In this document: one piece after another, positions 28,111 through 43,100 of the stretch | Layout: every line of letters starts with the position of its first letter | Position numbering within the stretch: the first letter of the stretch is position 1 | Assembly (NCBI GenBank): GCA_021292105.1 | Contig: CM037873.1 | Coordinates: forward strand, 17,848,527 to 17,912,526 | DNA: 64,000 bases | Reading direction: 5' to 3' | DNA from: Anadara kagoshimensis | Taxonomy: Eukaryota > Mollusca > Bivalvia > Arcoida > Arcidae | Program-made: the position numbers and the translations under genes | Notes under the pieces: generated by a model | Seen by the model: the letters and a program-made list of their open reading frames with translations, nothing else | Database searches by the model: none | What the model was told of the DNA's origin: nothing

Positions 28111-31100
28111 AATCACGAACAATGTGTTCAAATGTTGTGGAATGATGGCAACTAACTGTCAGTCATGTCAGATGTGAACCGGTAGCGTGAATTTTGAAAT
28201 AACACAATTTGTGGTTTTACAGTAATAATGAAGATATCAGCTGAAAACAAAAATTGGCTTACGTTTTGTAATTACGTGATTGGAATCATGAACAATGTGT
28301 TCAAATGTTGTGGAATGATGGCAACTAACTGTCAGTCATGTCAGATGTGGAACCAGTAGCGTGAATTTTGAAATAACACAATTTGTGGTTTTACAGTAAT
28401 AATGAAGATATCAGCTGAAAACCAAAATTGGCTTACGTTTGTAATTACGTATTGGAATCATGAACAATGTGTTCAAATGTTGTGGAATGATGGCAACTAA
28501 CTAAGTCAAGTCAGATGTGGAACCGGTAGCGTGAATTTTGAAATAACACATTTGTGGTTTTACAGTAATAATGAAGATATAAGCTGAAAACCAAATTGGC
28601 TTACGTTTTGTAATTACGTGATTGGAATCATGAAAATGTGTTCAAATGTTGTGGAATGATGGCAACTAACTGTCAGTCATGTCAGATGTGGAAACCGGTA
28701 GCGTGAATTTTGAAATACACACAATTTTGGTTTTACAGTAATAATGAAGATATCAGCTGAAAACCAAAATTGGCTATGTTTTGTAATTACGTGATTGGAA
28801 TCATGAACAATGTGTTCAAATGTTGTGGAATGATGGCAACTAACTGTCAGTCATGTCAGATGTGGAACCGGTAGCGTGAATTTTGAAATAACACAATTTT
28901 GGTTTTACAGTAATAATGAAGATATCCAGCTGAAAACAAAAATTGGCTTACGTTTTGTAATTACGTGATTGGAATCATGACAATGTGTTCAAATGTTGTG
29001 GAATCATGGCAACTAACTGTCAGTCATGTCAGATGTGGAACCGGTAGCGTGAATTTTGAAATAACACAATTTGTGGTTTTACAGTAATAATGAAGATATC
29101 AGCTGAAAACCAAAATTGGCTTACGTTTTGTAATTACGTAATTGGAATCATGAACAATGTGTTCAAATGTTGTGGAATGATGGCAACTAACAGAAGTCAA
29201 GTCAGATGTGGAACCGGTAGCGTGAATTTTGAAATAACACAATTTTTGGTTTTACAGTAATAATGAAGATATAAGCTGAAAACCAAAATTGGCTTAGTTT
29301 TTGTAATTACGTGATTGGAATCATGAACAATGTGTTCAAATGTTGTGGAATGATGGCAACTAACTGTCAGTCATGTCAATGTGGAACCGGTAGCGTGAAT
29401 TTTGAAATAACACAATTTTTGGTTTTACAGTAATAATGAAGATATCAGCTGAAAACCAAATGGCTTATGTTTTGTAATTACGTGATTGGAATCATGAACA
29501 ATGTGTTCAAATGTTGTGGAATGATGGCAACTAACTGTCAGTCATGTCAGATGTGGAACCGGTAGCGTGAATTTTGAAATAACACAATTTGTGGTTTTAC
29601 AGTAATAATGAAGATATAAGCTGAAAACCAAAATTGGCTTACGTTTTGTAATTACTGATTGGAATCATGAACAATGTGTTCAAATGTTGTGGAATGATGG
29701 CAACTAACTGTCAGTATGTCAGATGTGGAACCGGTAGCGTGAATTTGAAATAACACAGCATTTCTGTAATAAACAGAAATACAGTTTAAAACCAAAATTG
29801 GCTTACGTTTTGTAATTACGTGATTGGAATCATGAACAATGTGTTCAAATGTTGTGGAATGATGGCAACTAACAGTAAGTCATGTCAGATGTGGAACCGG
29901 TAGCGTGAATTTTGAAATAACAATTTGTGGTTTTACAGTAATAATGAAGATAAGCTGAAAACCAAAATTGGCTTACGTTTTTGTAATTACGTGATTGGAA
30001 TCATGAACAATGTGTTCAAATGTTGTGGAATGATGGCAACTAACTGTCAGTCATGTCAGATGTGGAACCGGTAGCGTGAATTTTGAAATAACACAATTTT
30101 GGTTTTACAGTAATAATGAAGATATCAGCTGAAAAACCAAATTGGCTTACGTTTTGTAATTACGTGATTGGAATCATGAACAATGTGTTCAAATGTTGTG
30201 GAATGATGGCAACTAACTGTCAGTCATGTCAGATGTGGAACCGGTAGCGTGAATTTTGAAATAACACAGCATTTCTGTAATAAAAGAAATACAGTTTAAA
30301 ACCAAAATTGGCTTACGTTTTGTAATTACGTGATTGGAATCATGAACAATGTGTTCAAATGTTGTGGAATGATGGCAACTAACTGTCAGTCATGTCAGAT
30401 GTGGAACCGGTAGCGTGAATTTGAAATAACACAATTTGTGGTTTACAGTAATAATGAAGATATAAGCTGAAAACCAAAATTGGCTTACGTTTTGTAATTA
30501 CGTGATTGGAATCATGAACAATGTGTTCAATGTTGTGGAATGATGGCAACTAACTGTCAGTCATGTCAGATGTGGAACCGGTAGCGTGAATTTTGAAATA
30601 ACACGGCATTTCTGTAATAACAAATACAGTTAAAACCAAAATTGGCTTACGTTTTGTAATTACGTGATTGGAATCATGAACAATGTGTTCAAATGTTGTG
30701 GAATGATGGCAACTAACAGTAAGTCATGTCAGATGTAGACCGGTGGCTGTGAATTTTGAAATAACACAATTTGTGGTTTTACAGTAATAATGAAGATATA
30801 AGCTGAAAACCAAAATTGGCTTACGTTTTGTAATTACGTGATTGGAATCATGAACAATGTGTTCAAATGTTGTGGAATGATGGCAAACTAACTGTCAGTC
30901 ATGTCAGATGGGAACGGTAGCGTGATTTTGAAATAACACAATTTTGGTTTTACAGTAATAATGAAGATATAAGCTGAAACCAAAATTGGCTTATGTTTGT
31001 AATTACGTGATTGGAATCATGAACAATGTGTTCAAATGTTGTGGAATGATGGCAACTAACTGTCAGTCATGTCAGATGTGGAACCGGTAGCGTGAATTTG

Positions 31101-34100
31101 AAATAACACAATTTGTGGTTTTACAGTAATAATGAAGATATCAGCTGAAAACAAAAATTTGCTTACGTTTGTAATTACGTGAGGGAATCATGAACAATGT
31201 GTTCAAATGTTGGGAATGATGGCAACTAACTGTCAGTCATGTCAGATGTGGAACGTAGCAGTGAATTTGAAATAACACAATTTGTGGTTTTACAGTAATA
31301 ATGAAGATATCAGCTGAAAACCAAAATTGGCTTACGTTTTGTAATTACGTAATTGGAATCATGAACAATGTGTTCAAATGTTGTGGAATGATGGCAACTA
31401 ACAGTAAGTCAAGTCAGATGTGGAACCAGGTAGCGGTGAATTTTGAAATAACACAATTTTGGTTTTACAGTAATAATGAAGATATAAGCTGAAAACCAAA
31501 ATTGGCTTACGTTTTGTAATGTAAATACGTGATTGGAATCATGAACAAGTGTTCAAATGTTGTGGAATGATGGCAACTAACTGTCAGTCATGTCAGATGT
31601 GGAACCCGTAGCGTGAATTTTGAAATAACACAGCATTTCTGTAATAAACAGAAATACAGTTTAAAACCAAAAATTGGCTTACGTTTTGTAATTACGTGAT
31701 TGGAATCATGAACAATGTGTTCAAATGTTGTGGAATGATGGCAACTAACTGTCAGTCATGTCAGATGTGGAACCGGTATCGTCTTTTTTGAAATAACACA
31801 ATTTGTGGTTTGTACAGTAATAATGAAGATATAAGCTGAAAACCAAAATTGGCTTACGTTTTGTAATTACGTGATTGGAATCATGAACAATGTGTTCAAA
31901 TGTTGTGGAATGATGGCAACTAACTGTCAGTCATGTCAGATGTGGAACGGTAGCGTGAATTTTGAAAAACACAGCATTTCTGTAATAAACAGAAATACAG
32001 TTTAAAACCAAAAATTGGCTTACATTTTGTAATTACGTGATGGGAATCATGAACAATGTGTTCAAATGTTGTGGAATGATGGCAAACTAACAGTAAGTCA
32101 TGTCAGATGTGGAACGGTAGCGTGAATTTTGAAATAACACAATTTGTGGTTTTACAGTAATAATGAAGATATAAGCTGAAAACCAAAATTGGCTTACATT
32201 TGTAATTACGTGATTGGAATCATGAACAATGTGTTCAAATGTTGTGGAATGATGGCAACTAACTGTCAGTCATGTCAGATGTGGAACGGTAGCGTGAATT
32301 TTGAAATAACACAATTGTGGTTTTACAGTAATAATGAAGATATAAGCTGAAAACCAAAATTGGCTACGTTTTGTAATTACGTGATTGGAATCATGAACAA
32401 TGTGTTCAAATGTTGTGGAATGATGGCAACTACTTACTGTCAGTCATGTCAGATGTGGAAACCGGTAGCATGAATTTTGAAATAACACAATTTATGGTTT
32501 ACAGTAATAATGAAGATATCAGCTGAAAACCAAATTGGCTTACGTTTTGTAATTACGTGATTGGAATCATGAACAATGTGTTAAAATGTTGTGGAATGAT
32601 GGCAACTCACTGTCGGTCATGTCAGATGTAGAACCGGTAACGTGAATTTGAAATAACACAATTTTTGGTTTTCAGTAAAATGAAGATATCAGCTAAAAAC
32701 CAAAATTGGCTTACGTTTTGTAATTACGTGATTGGAATCATGAACAATGTTTCAAATGTTGTGGAATGATGGCAAAACTGTCAGTCATGTCAGATGTGGA
32801 ACCGGTAGCGTGAATTTTGAAATAACACAATTTGTGTTTTACAGTAATAATGAAGATATAAGCTGAAAACCAAAATTGGCTTACGTTTGTAATACGTGAT
32901 TGGAATCATGAACAATGTGTTCAAATGTTGTGGAATGATGGCAACTAACTGTCAGTCATGTCAGATGTGAACCGGTAGCGTGAATTTTGAAATAACACAA
33001 TTTTGGTTTTACAGTAATAATGAAGATATAAGCTGAAAACCAAAATTGGCTTATGTTTTGTAATTACGTGATTGGAATCATGAACAATGTGTTCAAATGT
33101 TGTGGAATGATGGCAACTAACTGTCAGTCATGTCAGATGTGGAACCGGTAGCATGAATTTTGAAATAACACCAATTGTGGTTTTACAGTAATAATGAAGA
33201 TATCAGCTGAAAACCAAAATTGGCTTACGTTTTGTAATTACGTGATTGGAATCATGAACAATGTGTTCAAATGTTGTGGAATGATGGCAACTAACTGTCA
33301 GTCATGTCAGATGTGGAACCGGTAGCGTGAATTTTGAAATAACACAATTGTGGTTTACAGTAATAATGAAGATATCAGCTGAAAACCAAAATTGGCTTAC
33401 GTTTTGTAATTACGTAATTGGAATCATGAAACAATGTGTTCAAATGTTGTGGAATGATGGCAACTAACAGTAAGTCAAGTCAGATGTGGAACCGGTAGCG
33501 TGAATTTTGAAATAACACAATTTGTGGTTTTACAGTAATAATGAAGATATAAGCTGAAAACCAAAATTGGCTTACGTTTTGTAATTACGTGATTGGAATC
33601 ATGAACAATGTGTTCAAATGTTGTGGAATGATGGCAACTAACTGTCAGTCATGTCAGATGTGGAACCCGTAGCGTGAATTTTGAAATAACACAGCATTTC
33701 TGTAATAAACAGAAATACAGTTTAAAACCAAAATTGGCTTACGTTTTGTAATTACGTGATTGGAATCATGAACAATGTGTTCAAATGTTGTGGAATGATG
33801 GCAACTAACAGTAAGTCATGTCAGATGTGGAACCGGTAGCGTGAATTTTGAAATAACACAATTTGTGGTTTTACAGTAATAATGAAGATATAAGCTGAAA
33901 ACCAAATTGGCTTACGTTTTGTAATTACGTGATTGGAATCATGAACAATGTGTTCAAATGTTGTGGAATGATGGCAACTAACTGTCAGTCATGTCAGATG
34001 TGGAACCGGTAGCGTGAATTTTAAATAACACAATTTTTGGTTTTTACAGTAATAATGAAGATATAAGCTGAAAACCAAAATTGGCTTGTTTTGTAATTAC

Positions 34101-37100
34101 GTGATTGGAATCACGAACAATGTGTTCAAATGTTGTGGAATGATGGCAACTAACTGTCAGTCATGTCAGATGTGGAACCGGTAGCGTGAATTTTTGAAAT
34201 AACACAATTTGTGGTTTTACAGTAATAATGAAGATATCAGCTGAAAAAAAATTGGCTTACGTTTTGTAATTACGTGATTGGAATCATGAACAATGTGTTC
34301 AAATGTTGTGGAATGATGGCAACTAACTGTCAGTCATGTCAGATGTGGAACCAGTAGCGTGAATTTTGAAATAACACAATTGTGGTTTTACAGTAATAAT
34401 GAAGATATCAGCTGAAAACCAAAATTGGCTTACGTTTTGTAATTACGTATTGGAATCATGAACAATGTGTTCAAATGTTGTGGAATGATGGCAACTAACA
34501 GTAAGTCAAGTCAGATGTGGAACCGGTAGCGTGATTTTGAAATAACACAATTTGTGGTTTTACAGTAATAATGAAGATATAGCTGAAAACCAAAATTGGC
34601 TTACGTTTTGTAATTACGTGATTGGAATCATGAACAATGTGTTCAAATGTTGTGGAATGATGGCAACTAACTGTCAGTCATGTCAGATGTGGAACCGGTA
34701 GCGTGAATTTTGAAATAACACAATTTTTGGTTTTACAGTAATAATGAAGATATCAGCTGAAAACAAAAATTGGCTTATGTTTTGTAATTACGTGATTGGA
34801 ATCATGAACAATGTGTTCAAATGTTGTGGAATGATGGCAACTAACTGTCAGTCATGTCAGATGTGGAACCGGTAGCGTGAATTTTGAAATAACACAATTT
34901 GTGGTTTTACAGTAATAATGAAGATATCAGCTGAAAACAAAAATTGGCTTACGTTTTGTAATTACGTGATTGGAATCATGAACAATGTGTTCAAATGTTG
35001 TGGAATCATGGCAACTAACTGTCAGTCATGTCAGATGTGGAACCGGTAGCGTGAATTTTGAAATAACACAATTTGTGGTTTTACAGTAATAATGAAGATA
35101 TCAGCTGAAAACCAAAATTGGCTTACGTTTTGTAATTACGTAATTGGAATCATGAACAATGTGTTCAAATGTTGTGGAATGATGGCACTACTTACTGTCA
35201 GTCATGTCAGATGTGGAAACCGGTAGCATGAATTTGAAATAACACAATTTATGGTTTTACAGTAATAATGAAGATATCAGCTGAAAACCAAAATTGGCTT
35301 ACGTTTTGTAATTACGTGATTGGAATCATGAACAATGTGTTCAAATGTGTGGAATGATGGCAACTCACTGTCGGTCAGTCAGATGTAGAACCGGTAACGT
35401 GAATTTTGAAATAACACAATTTTTGGTTTTCAGTAATAATGAAGATATCAGCTAAAACCAAAATTGGCTTACGTTTTGTAATTACGTGATTGGAATCATG
35501 AACAATGTGTTCAAATGTTGTGGAATGATGGCAACTAACTGTCAGTCATGTCAGATGTGGAACCGGTAGCGTGAATTTTGAAATAACACAATTTGTGTTT
35601 TACAGTAATAATGAAGATATAAGCTGAAAACCAAAATTGGCTTACGTTTTGTAATTACGTGATTGGAATCATGAACAATGTGTTCAAATGTTGTGGAATG
35701 ATGGCAACTAACTGTCAGTCATGTCAGATGTGGAACCGGTAGCGTGAATTTTGAAATAACACAATTTTTGGTTTTACAGTAATAATGAAGATATAAGCTG
35801 AAAACCAAAATTGGCTTATGTTTTGTAATTACGTGATTGGAATCATGAACAATGTGTTCAAATGTTGTGGAATGATGGCAACTAACTGTCAGTCATGTCA
35901 GATGTGGAACCGGTAGCATGAATTTTGAAATAACACAATTTGTGGTTTTACAGTAATAATGAAGATATCAGCTGAAAACCAAAATTGGCTTACGTTTTGT
36001 AATTACGTGATTGGAATCATGAACAATGTGTTCAAATGTTGTGGAATGATGGCAACTAACTGTCAGTCATGTCAGATGTGGAACCGGTAGCGTGAATTTT
36101 GAAATAACCAATTTGTGGTTTTACAGTAATAATGAAGATATCAGCTGAAAACCAAAATTGGCTTACGTTTTGTAATTACTAATTGGAATCATGAACAATG
36201 TGTTCAAATGTTGTGGAATGATGGCAACTAACAGTAAGTCAAGTCAGATGTGGAAACCGGTAGCGTGAATTTTGAAATAACACAATTTGTGGTTTTACAG
36301 TAATAATGAAGATATAAGCTGAAAACCAAAATTGGCTTACGTTTTGTAATTACGTGATTGGAATCATGAACAATGTGTTCAAATGTTGTGGAATGATGGC
36401 AACTAACTGTCAGTCATGTCAGATGTGGAACCGGTAGCGTGAATTTTGAAATAACACAGCATTCTGTAATAAACGAAATACAGTTTAAAACCAAAATTGG
36501 CTTACGTTTTGTAATTACGTGATTGGAATCATGAACAATGTGTTCAAATGTTGTGGAATGATGGCAACTAACAGTAAGTCATGTCAGATGTGGAACCGGT
36601 AGCGTGAATTTTGAAATAACACAATTTGTGGTTTTACAGTAATAATGAAGATATAAGCTGAAAACCAAAATTGGCTTACGTTTTGTAATTACGTGATTGG
36701 AATCATGAACAATGTGTTCAAATGTTGTGGAATGATGGCAACTAACTGTCAGTCATGTCAGATGTGGAACCGGTAGCGTGAATTTTAAAATAACACAATT
36801 TTTGGTTTTACAGTAATAATGAAGATATAAGCTGAAAACCAAAATTGGCTTGTTTTGTAATTACGTGATTGGAATCACGAACAATGTGTTCAAATGTTGT
36901 GGAATGATGGCAACTAACTGTCAGTCATGTCAGATGTGGAACCGGTAGCGTGAATTTTGAAATAACACAATTTGTGGTTTTACAGTAATAATGAAGATAT
37001 CAGCTGAAAACAAAAATTGGCTTACGTTTTGTAATTACGTGATTGGAATCATGAACAATGTGTTCAAATGTTGTGGAATGATGGCAACTAACTGTCAGTC

Positions 37101-40100
37101 ATGTCAGATGTGGAACCAGTAGCGTGAATTTTGAAATAACACAATTTGTGGTTTTACAGTAATAATGAAGATATCAGCTGAAAACCAAAATTGGCTTACG
37201 TTTTGTAATTACGTAATTGGAATCATGAACAATGTGTTCAAATGTTGTGGAATGATGGCAACTAACAGTAAGTCAAGTCAGATGTGGAACCGGTAGCGTG
37301 AATTTGAAATAACACAATTTGTGGTTTTACAGTATAATGAAGATATAAGCTGAAAACCAAAATTGGCTTACGTTTTGTAATTACGTGATTGGAATCATGA
37401 ACAATGTGTTCAAATGTTGTGGAATGATGGCAACTAACTGTCAGTCATGTCAGATGTGGAACCGGTAGCGTGAATTTTGAAATAACACAATTTTTGGTTT
37501 TACAGTAATAATGAAGATATCAGCTGAAAACCAAAATTGGCTTATGTTTTGTAATTACGTGATTGGAATCATGAACAATGTGTTCAAATGTTGTGGAATG
37601 ATGGCAACTAACTGTCAGTCATGTCAGATGTGGAACCGGTAGCGTGAATTTTGAAATAACACAATTGTGGTTTTACAGTAATAATGAAGATATCAGCTGA
37701 AAACAAAATTGGCTTACGTTTGTAATTACGTGATTGGAATCATGAACAATGTGTTTCAAATGTTGTGGAATCATGGCAACTAACTGTCAGTCATGTCAGA
37801 TGTGGAACCGGTAGCGTGAATTTTGAAATAACACAATTTGTGGTTTTACAGTAATAATGAAGATATCAGCTGAAAACCAAAATTGGCTTACGTTTTGTAA
37901 TTACGTAATTGGAATCATGAACAATGTGTTCAAATGTTGTGGAATGATGGCAACTAACAGTAAGTCAAGTCAGATGTGGAACCGGTAGCGTGAATTTTGA
38001 AATAACACAATTTTTGGTTTTACAGTAATAATGAAGATATAAGCTGAAAACCAAAATTGGCTTACGTTTTGTAATTACGTGATTGGAATCATGAACAATG
38101 TGTTCAAATGTTGTGGAATGATGGCAACTAACTGTCAGTCATGTCAGATGTGGAACCGGTAGCGTGAATTTTGAAATAACACAATTTTTGGTTTTACAGT
38201 AATAATGAAGATATCAGCTGAAAACCAAAATTGGCTTATGTTTTGTAATTACGTGATTGGAATCATGAACAATGTGTTCAAATGTTGTGGAATGATGGCA
38301 ACTAACTGTCAGTCATGTCAGATGTGGAACCGGTAGCGTGAATTTTGAAATAACACAATTTGTGGTTTTACAGTAATAATGAAGATATAAGCTGAAAACC
38401 AAAATTGGCTTACGTTTTGTAATTACCTGATTGGAATCATGAACAATGTGTTCAAATGTTGTGGAATGATGGCAACTAACTGTCAGTCATGTCAGATGTG
38501 GAACCGGTAGCGTGAATTTTGAAATAACACAGCATTTCTGTAATAAACAGAAATACAGTTTAAAACCAAAATTGGCTTACGTTTTGTAATTACGTGATTG
38601 GAATCATGAACAATGTGTTCAAATGTTGTGGAATGATGGCAACTAACAGTAAGTCATGTCAGATGTGGAACCGGTAGCGTGAATTTTGAAATAACACAAT
38701 TTGTGGTTTTACAGTAATAATGAAGATATAAGCTGAAAACCAAAATTGGCTTACGTTTTGTAATTACGTGATTGGAATCATGAACAATGTGTTCAAATGT
38801 TGTGGAATGATGGCAACTAACTGTCAGTCATGTCAGATGTGGAACCGGTAGCGTGAATTTTGAAATAACACAATTTTTGGTTTTACAGTAATAATGAAGA
38901 TATCAGCTGAAAACCAAAATTGGCTTACGTTTTGTAATTACGTGATTGGAATCATGAACAATGTGTTCAAATGTTGTGGAATGATGGCAACTAACTGTCA
39001 GTCATGTCAGATGTGGAACCGGTAGCGTGAATTTTGAAATAACACAGCATTTCTGTAATAAACAGAAATACAGTTTAAAACCAAAATTGGCTTACGTTTT
39101 GTAATTACGTGATTGGAATCATGAACAATGTGTTCAAATGTTGTGGAATGATGGCAACTAACTGTCAGTCATGTCAGATGTGGAACCGGTAGCGTGAATT
39201 TTGAAATAACACAATTTGTGGTTTTACAGTAATAATGAAGATATAAGCTGAAAACCAAAATTGGCTTACGTTTTGTAATTACGTGATTGGAATCATGAAC
39301 AATGTGTTCAAATGTTGTGGAATGATGGCAACTAACTGTCAGTCATGTCAGATGTGGAACCGGTAGCGTGAATTTTGAAATAACACGGCATTTCTGTAAT
39401 AAACAGAAATACAGTTTAAAACCAAAATTGGCTTACGTTTTGTAATTACGTGATTGGAATCATGAACAATGTGTTCAAATGTTGTGGAATGATGGCAACT
39501 AACAGTAAGTCATGTCAGATGTAGAACCGGTAGCGTGAATTTTGAAATAACACAATTTGTGGTTTTACAGTAATAATGAAGATATAAGCTGAAAACCAAA
39601 ATTGGCTTACGTTTTGTAATTACGTGATTGGAATCATGAACAATGTGTTCAAATGTTGTGGAATGATGGCAACTAACTGTCAGTCATGTCAGATGTGGAA
39701 CCGGTAGCGTGAATTTTGAAATAACACAATTTTGGTTTTACAGTAATAATGAAGATATAAGCTGAAAACCAAAATTGGCTTATGTTTTGTAATTACGTGA
39801 TTGGAATCATGAACAATGTGTTCAAATGTTGTGGAATGATGGCAACTAACTGTCAGTCATGTCAGATGTGGAACCGGTAGCGTGAATTTTGAAATAACAC
39901 AATTTGTGGTTTTACAGTAATAATGAAGATATCAGCTGAAAACAAAAATTTGCTTACGTTTTGTAATTACGTGATTGGAATCATGAACAATGTGTTCAAA
40001 TGTTGTGGAATGATGGCAACTAACTGTCAGTCATGTCAGATGTGGAACCGGTAGCGTGAATTTTGAAATAACACAATTTGTGGTTTACAGTAATAATGAA

Positions 40101-43100
40101 GATATCAGCTGAAAACCAAAATTGGCTTACGTTTTGTAATTACGTAATTGGAATCATGAACAATGTGTTCAAATGTTGTGGAATGATGGCAACTAACAGT
40201 AAGTCAAGTCAGATGTGGAACCGGTAGCGTGAATTTTGAAATAACACAATTTGTGGTTTTACAGTAATATGAAGATATAAGCTGAAAACCAAAATTGGCT
40301 TACGTTTTGTAATTACGTGATTGGAATCATGAACAATGTGTTCAAATGTTGTGGAATGATGGCAACTAACTGTCAGTCATGTCAGATGTGGAACCCGTAG
40401 CGTGAATTTTGAAATAACACAGCATTTCTGTAATAAACAGAATACAGTTTAAAACCAAAATTGGCTTAGTTTTTAATTACGTGATTGGAATCATGAACAA
40501 TGTGTTCAAATGTTGTGGAATGATGGCAACTAACTGTCAGTCATGTCAGATGTGGAACCGGTATCGTCTTTTTTGAAATAACACAATTTGTGGTTTTACA
40601 GTAATAATGAAGATATAAGCTGAAAACCAAAATTGGCTTACGTTTTGTAATTACGTGATTGGAATCATGAACAATGTGTTCAAATGTTGTGGAATGATGG
40701 CTAACTGTCGTCATGTCAGATGTGGAACCGGTAGCGTGAATTTTGAAATAACACAGCATTTCTGTAATAAACAGAAATACAGTTTAAAACCAAAATTGGC
40801 TTACATTTTGTAATTACGTGATTGGAATCATGAACAATGTGTTCAAATGTTGTGGAATGATGGCAACTAACAGTAAGTCATGTCAGATGTGGAACCGGTA
40901 GCGTGAATTTTGAAATAACACAATTTGTGGTTTTACAGTAATAATGAAGATATAAGCTGAAAACCAAAATTGGCTTACATTTTGTAATTACGTGATTGGA
41001 ATCATGAACAATGTGTTCAAATGTTGTGGAATGATGGCAACTAACTGTCAGTCATGTCAGATGTGGAACCGGTAGCGTGAATTTTGAAATAACACAATTT
41101 GTGGTTTTACAGTAATAATGAAGATATAAGCTGAAAACCAAAATTGGCTTACGTTTTGTAATTACGTGATTGGAATCATGAACAATGTGTTCAAATGTTG
41201 TGGAATGATGGCAACTACTTACTGTCAGTCATGTCAGATGTGGAACCGGTAGCATGAATTTTGAAATAACACAATTTATGGTTTTACAGTAATAATGAAG
41301 ATATCAGCTGAAAACCAAAATTGGCTTACGTTTTGTAATTACGTGATTGGAATCATGAACAATGTGTTCAAATGTTGTGGAATGATGGCAACTCACTGTC
41401 GGTCATGTCAGATGTAGAACCGGTAACGTGAATTTTGAAATAACACAATTTTTGGTTTTCAGTAATAATGAAGATATCAGCTAAAAACCAAAATTGGCTT
41501 ACGTTTTGTAATTACGTGATTGGAATCATGAACAATGTGTTCAAATGTTGTGGAATGATGGCAACTAACTGTCAGTCATGTCAGATGTGGAACCGGTAGC
41601 GTGAATTTTGAAATAACACAATTTGTGTTTTACAGTAATAATGAAGATATCAGCTGAAAACCAAAATTGGCTTACGTTTTGTAATTACGTGATTGGAATC
41701 ATGAACAATGTGTTCAAATGTTGTGGAATGATGGCAACTAACTGTCAGTCATGTCAGATGTGGAACCGGTAGCGTGAATTTTGAAATAACACAATTTTTG
41801 GTTTTACAGTAATAATGAAGATATAAGCTGAAAACCAAAATTGGCTTATGTTTTGTAATTACGTGATTGGAATCATGAACAATGTGTTCAAATGTTGTGG
41901 AATGATGGCAACTAACTGTCAGTCATGTCAGATGTGGAACCGGTAGCATGAATTTTGAAATAACACAATTTGTGGTTTTACAGTAATAATGAAGATATCA
42001 GCTGAAAACCAAAATTGGCTTACGTTTTGTAATTACGTGATTGGAATCATGAACAATGTGTTCAAATGTTGTGGAATGATGGCAACTAACTGTCAGTCAT
42101 GTCAGATGTGGAACCGGTAGCGTGAATTTTGAAATAACACAATTTGTGGTTTTACAGTAATAATGAAGATATCAGCTGAAAACCAAAATTGGCTTACGTT
42201 TTGTAATTACGTAATTGGAATCATGAACAATGTGTTCAAATGTTGTGGAATGATGGCAACTAACAGTAAGTCAAGTCAGATGTGGAACCGGTAGCGTGAA
42301 TTTTGAAATAACACAATTTGTGGTTTTACAGTAATAATGAAGATATAAGCTGAAAACCAAAATTGGCTTACGTTTTGTAATTACGTGATTGGAATCATGA
42401 ACAATGTGTTCAAATGTTGTGGAATGATGGCAACTAACTGTCAGTCATGTCAGATGTGGAACCCGTAGCGTGAATTTTGAAATAACACAGCATTTCTGTA
42501 ATAAACAGAAATACAGTTTAAAACCAAAATTGGCTTACGTTTTGTAATTACGTGATTGGAATCATGAACAATGTGTTCAAATGTTGTGGAATGATGGCAA
42601 CTAACTGTCAGTCATGTCAGATGTGGAACCGGTATCGTCTTTTTTGAAATAACACAATTTGTGGTTTTACAGTAATAATGAAGATATAAGCTGAAAACCA
42701 AAATTGGCTTACGTTTTGTAATTACGCGATTGAAAACATGAACAATGTGTTCAAATGTTGTGGAATGATGGCAACTAACTGTCAGTCATGTCAGATGTGG
42801 AACCGGTAGCGTGAATTTTGAAATAACACAGCATTTCTGTAATAAACAGAAATACAGTTTAAAACCAAAATTGGCTTACGTTTTGTAATTACGTGATTGG
42901 AATCATGAACAATGTGTTCAAATGTTGTGGAATGATGGCAACTAACTGTCAGTCATGTCAGATGTGGAACCGGTAGCGTGAATTTTGAAATAACACAATT
43001 TGTGGTTTTACAGTAATAATGAAGATATAAGCTGAAAACCAAAATTGGCTTACGTTTTGTAATTACGTGATTGGAATCATGAACAATGTGTTCAAATGTT

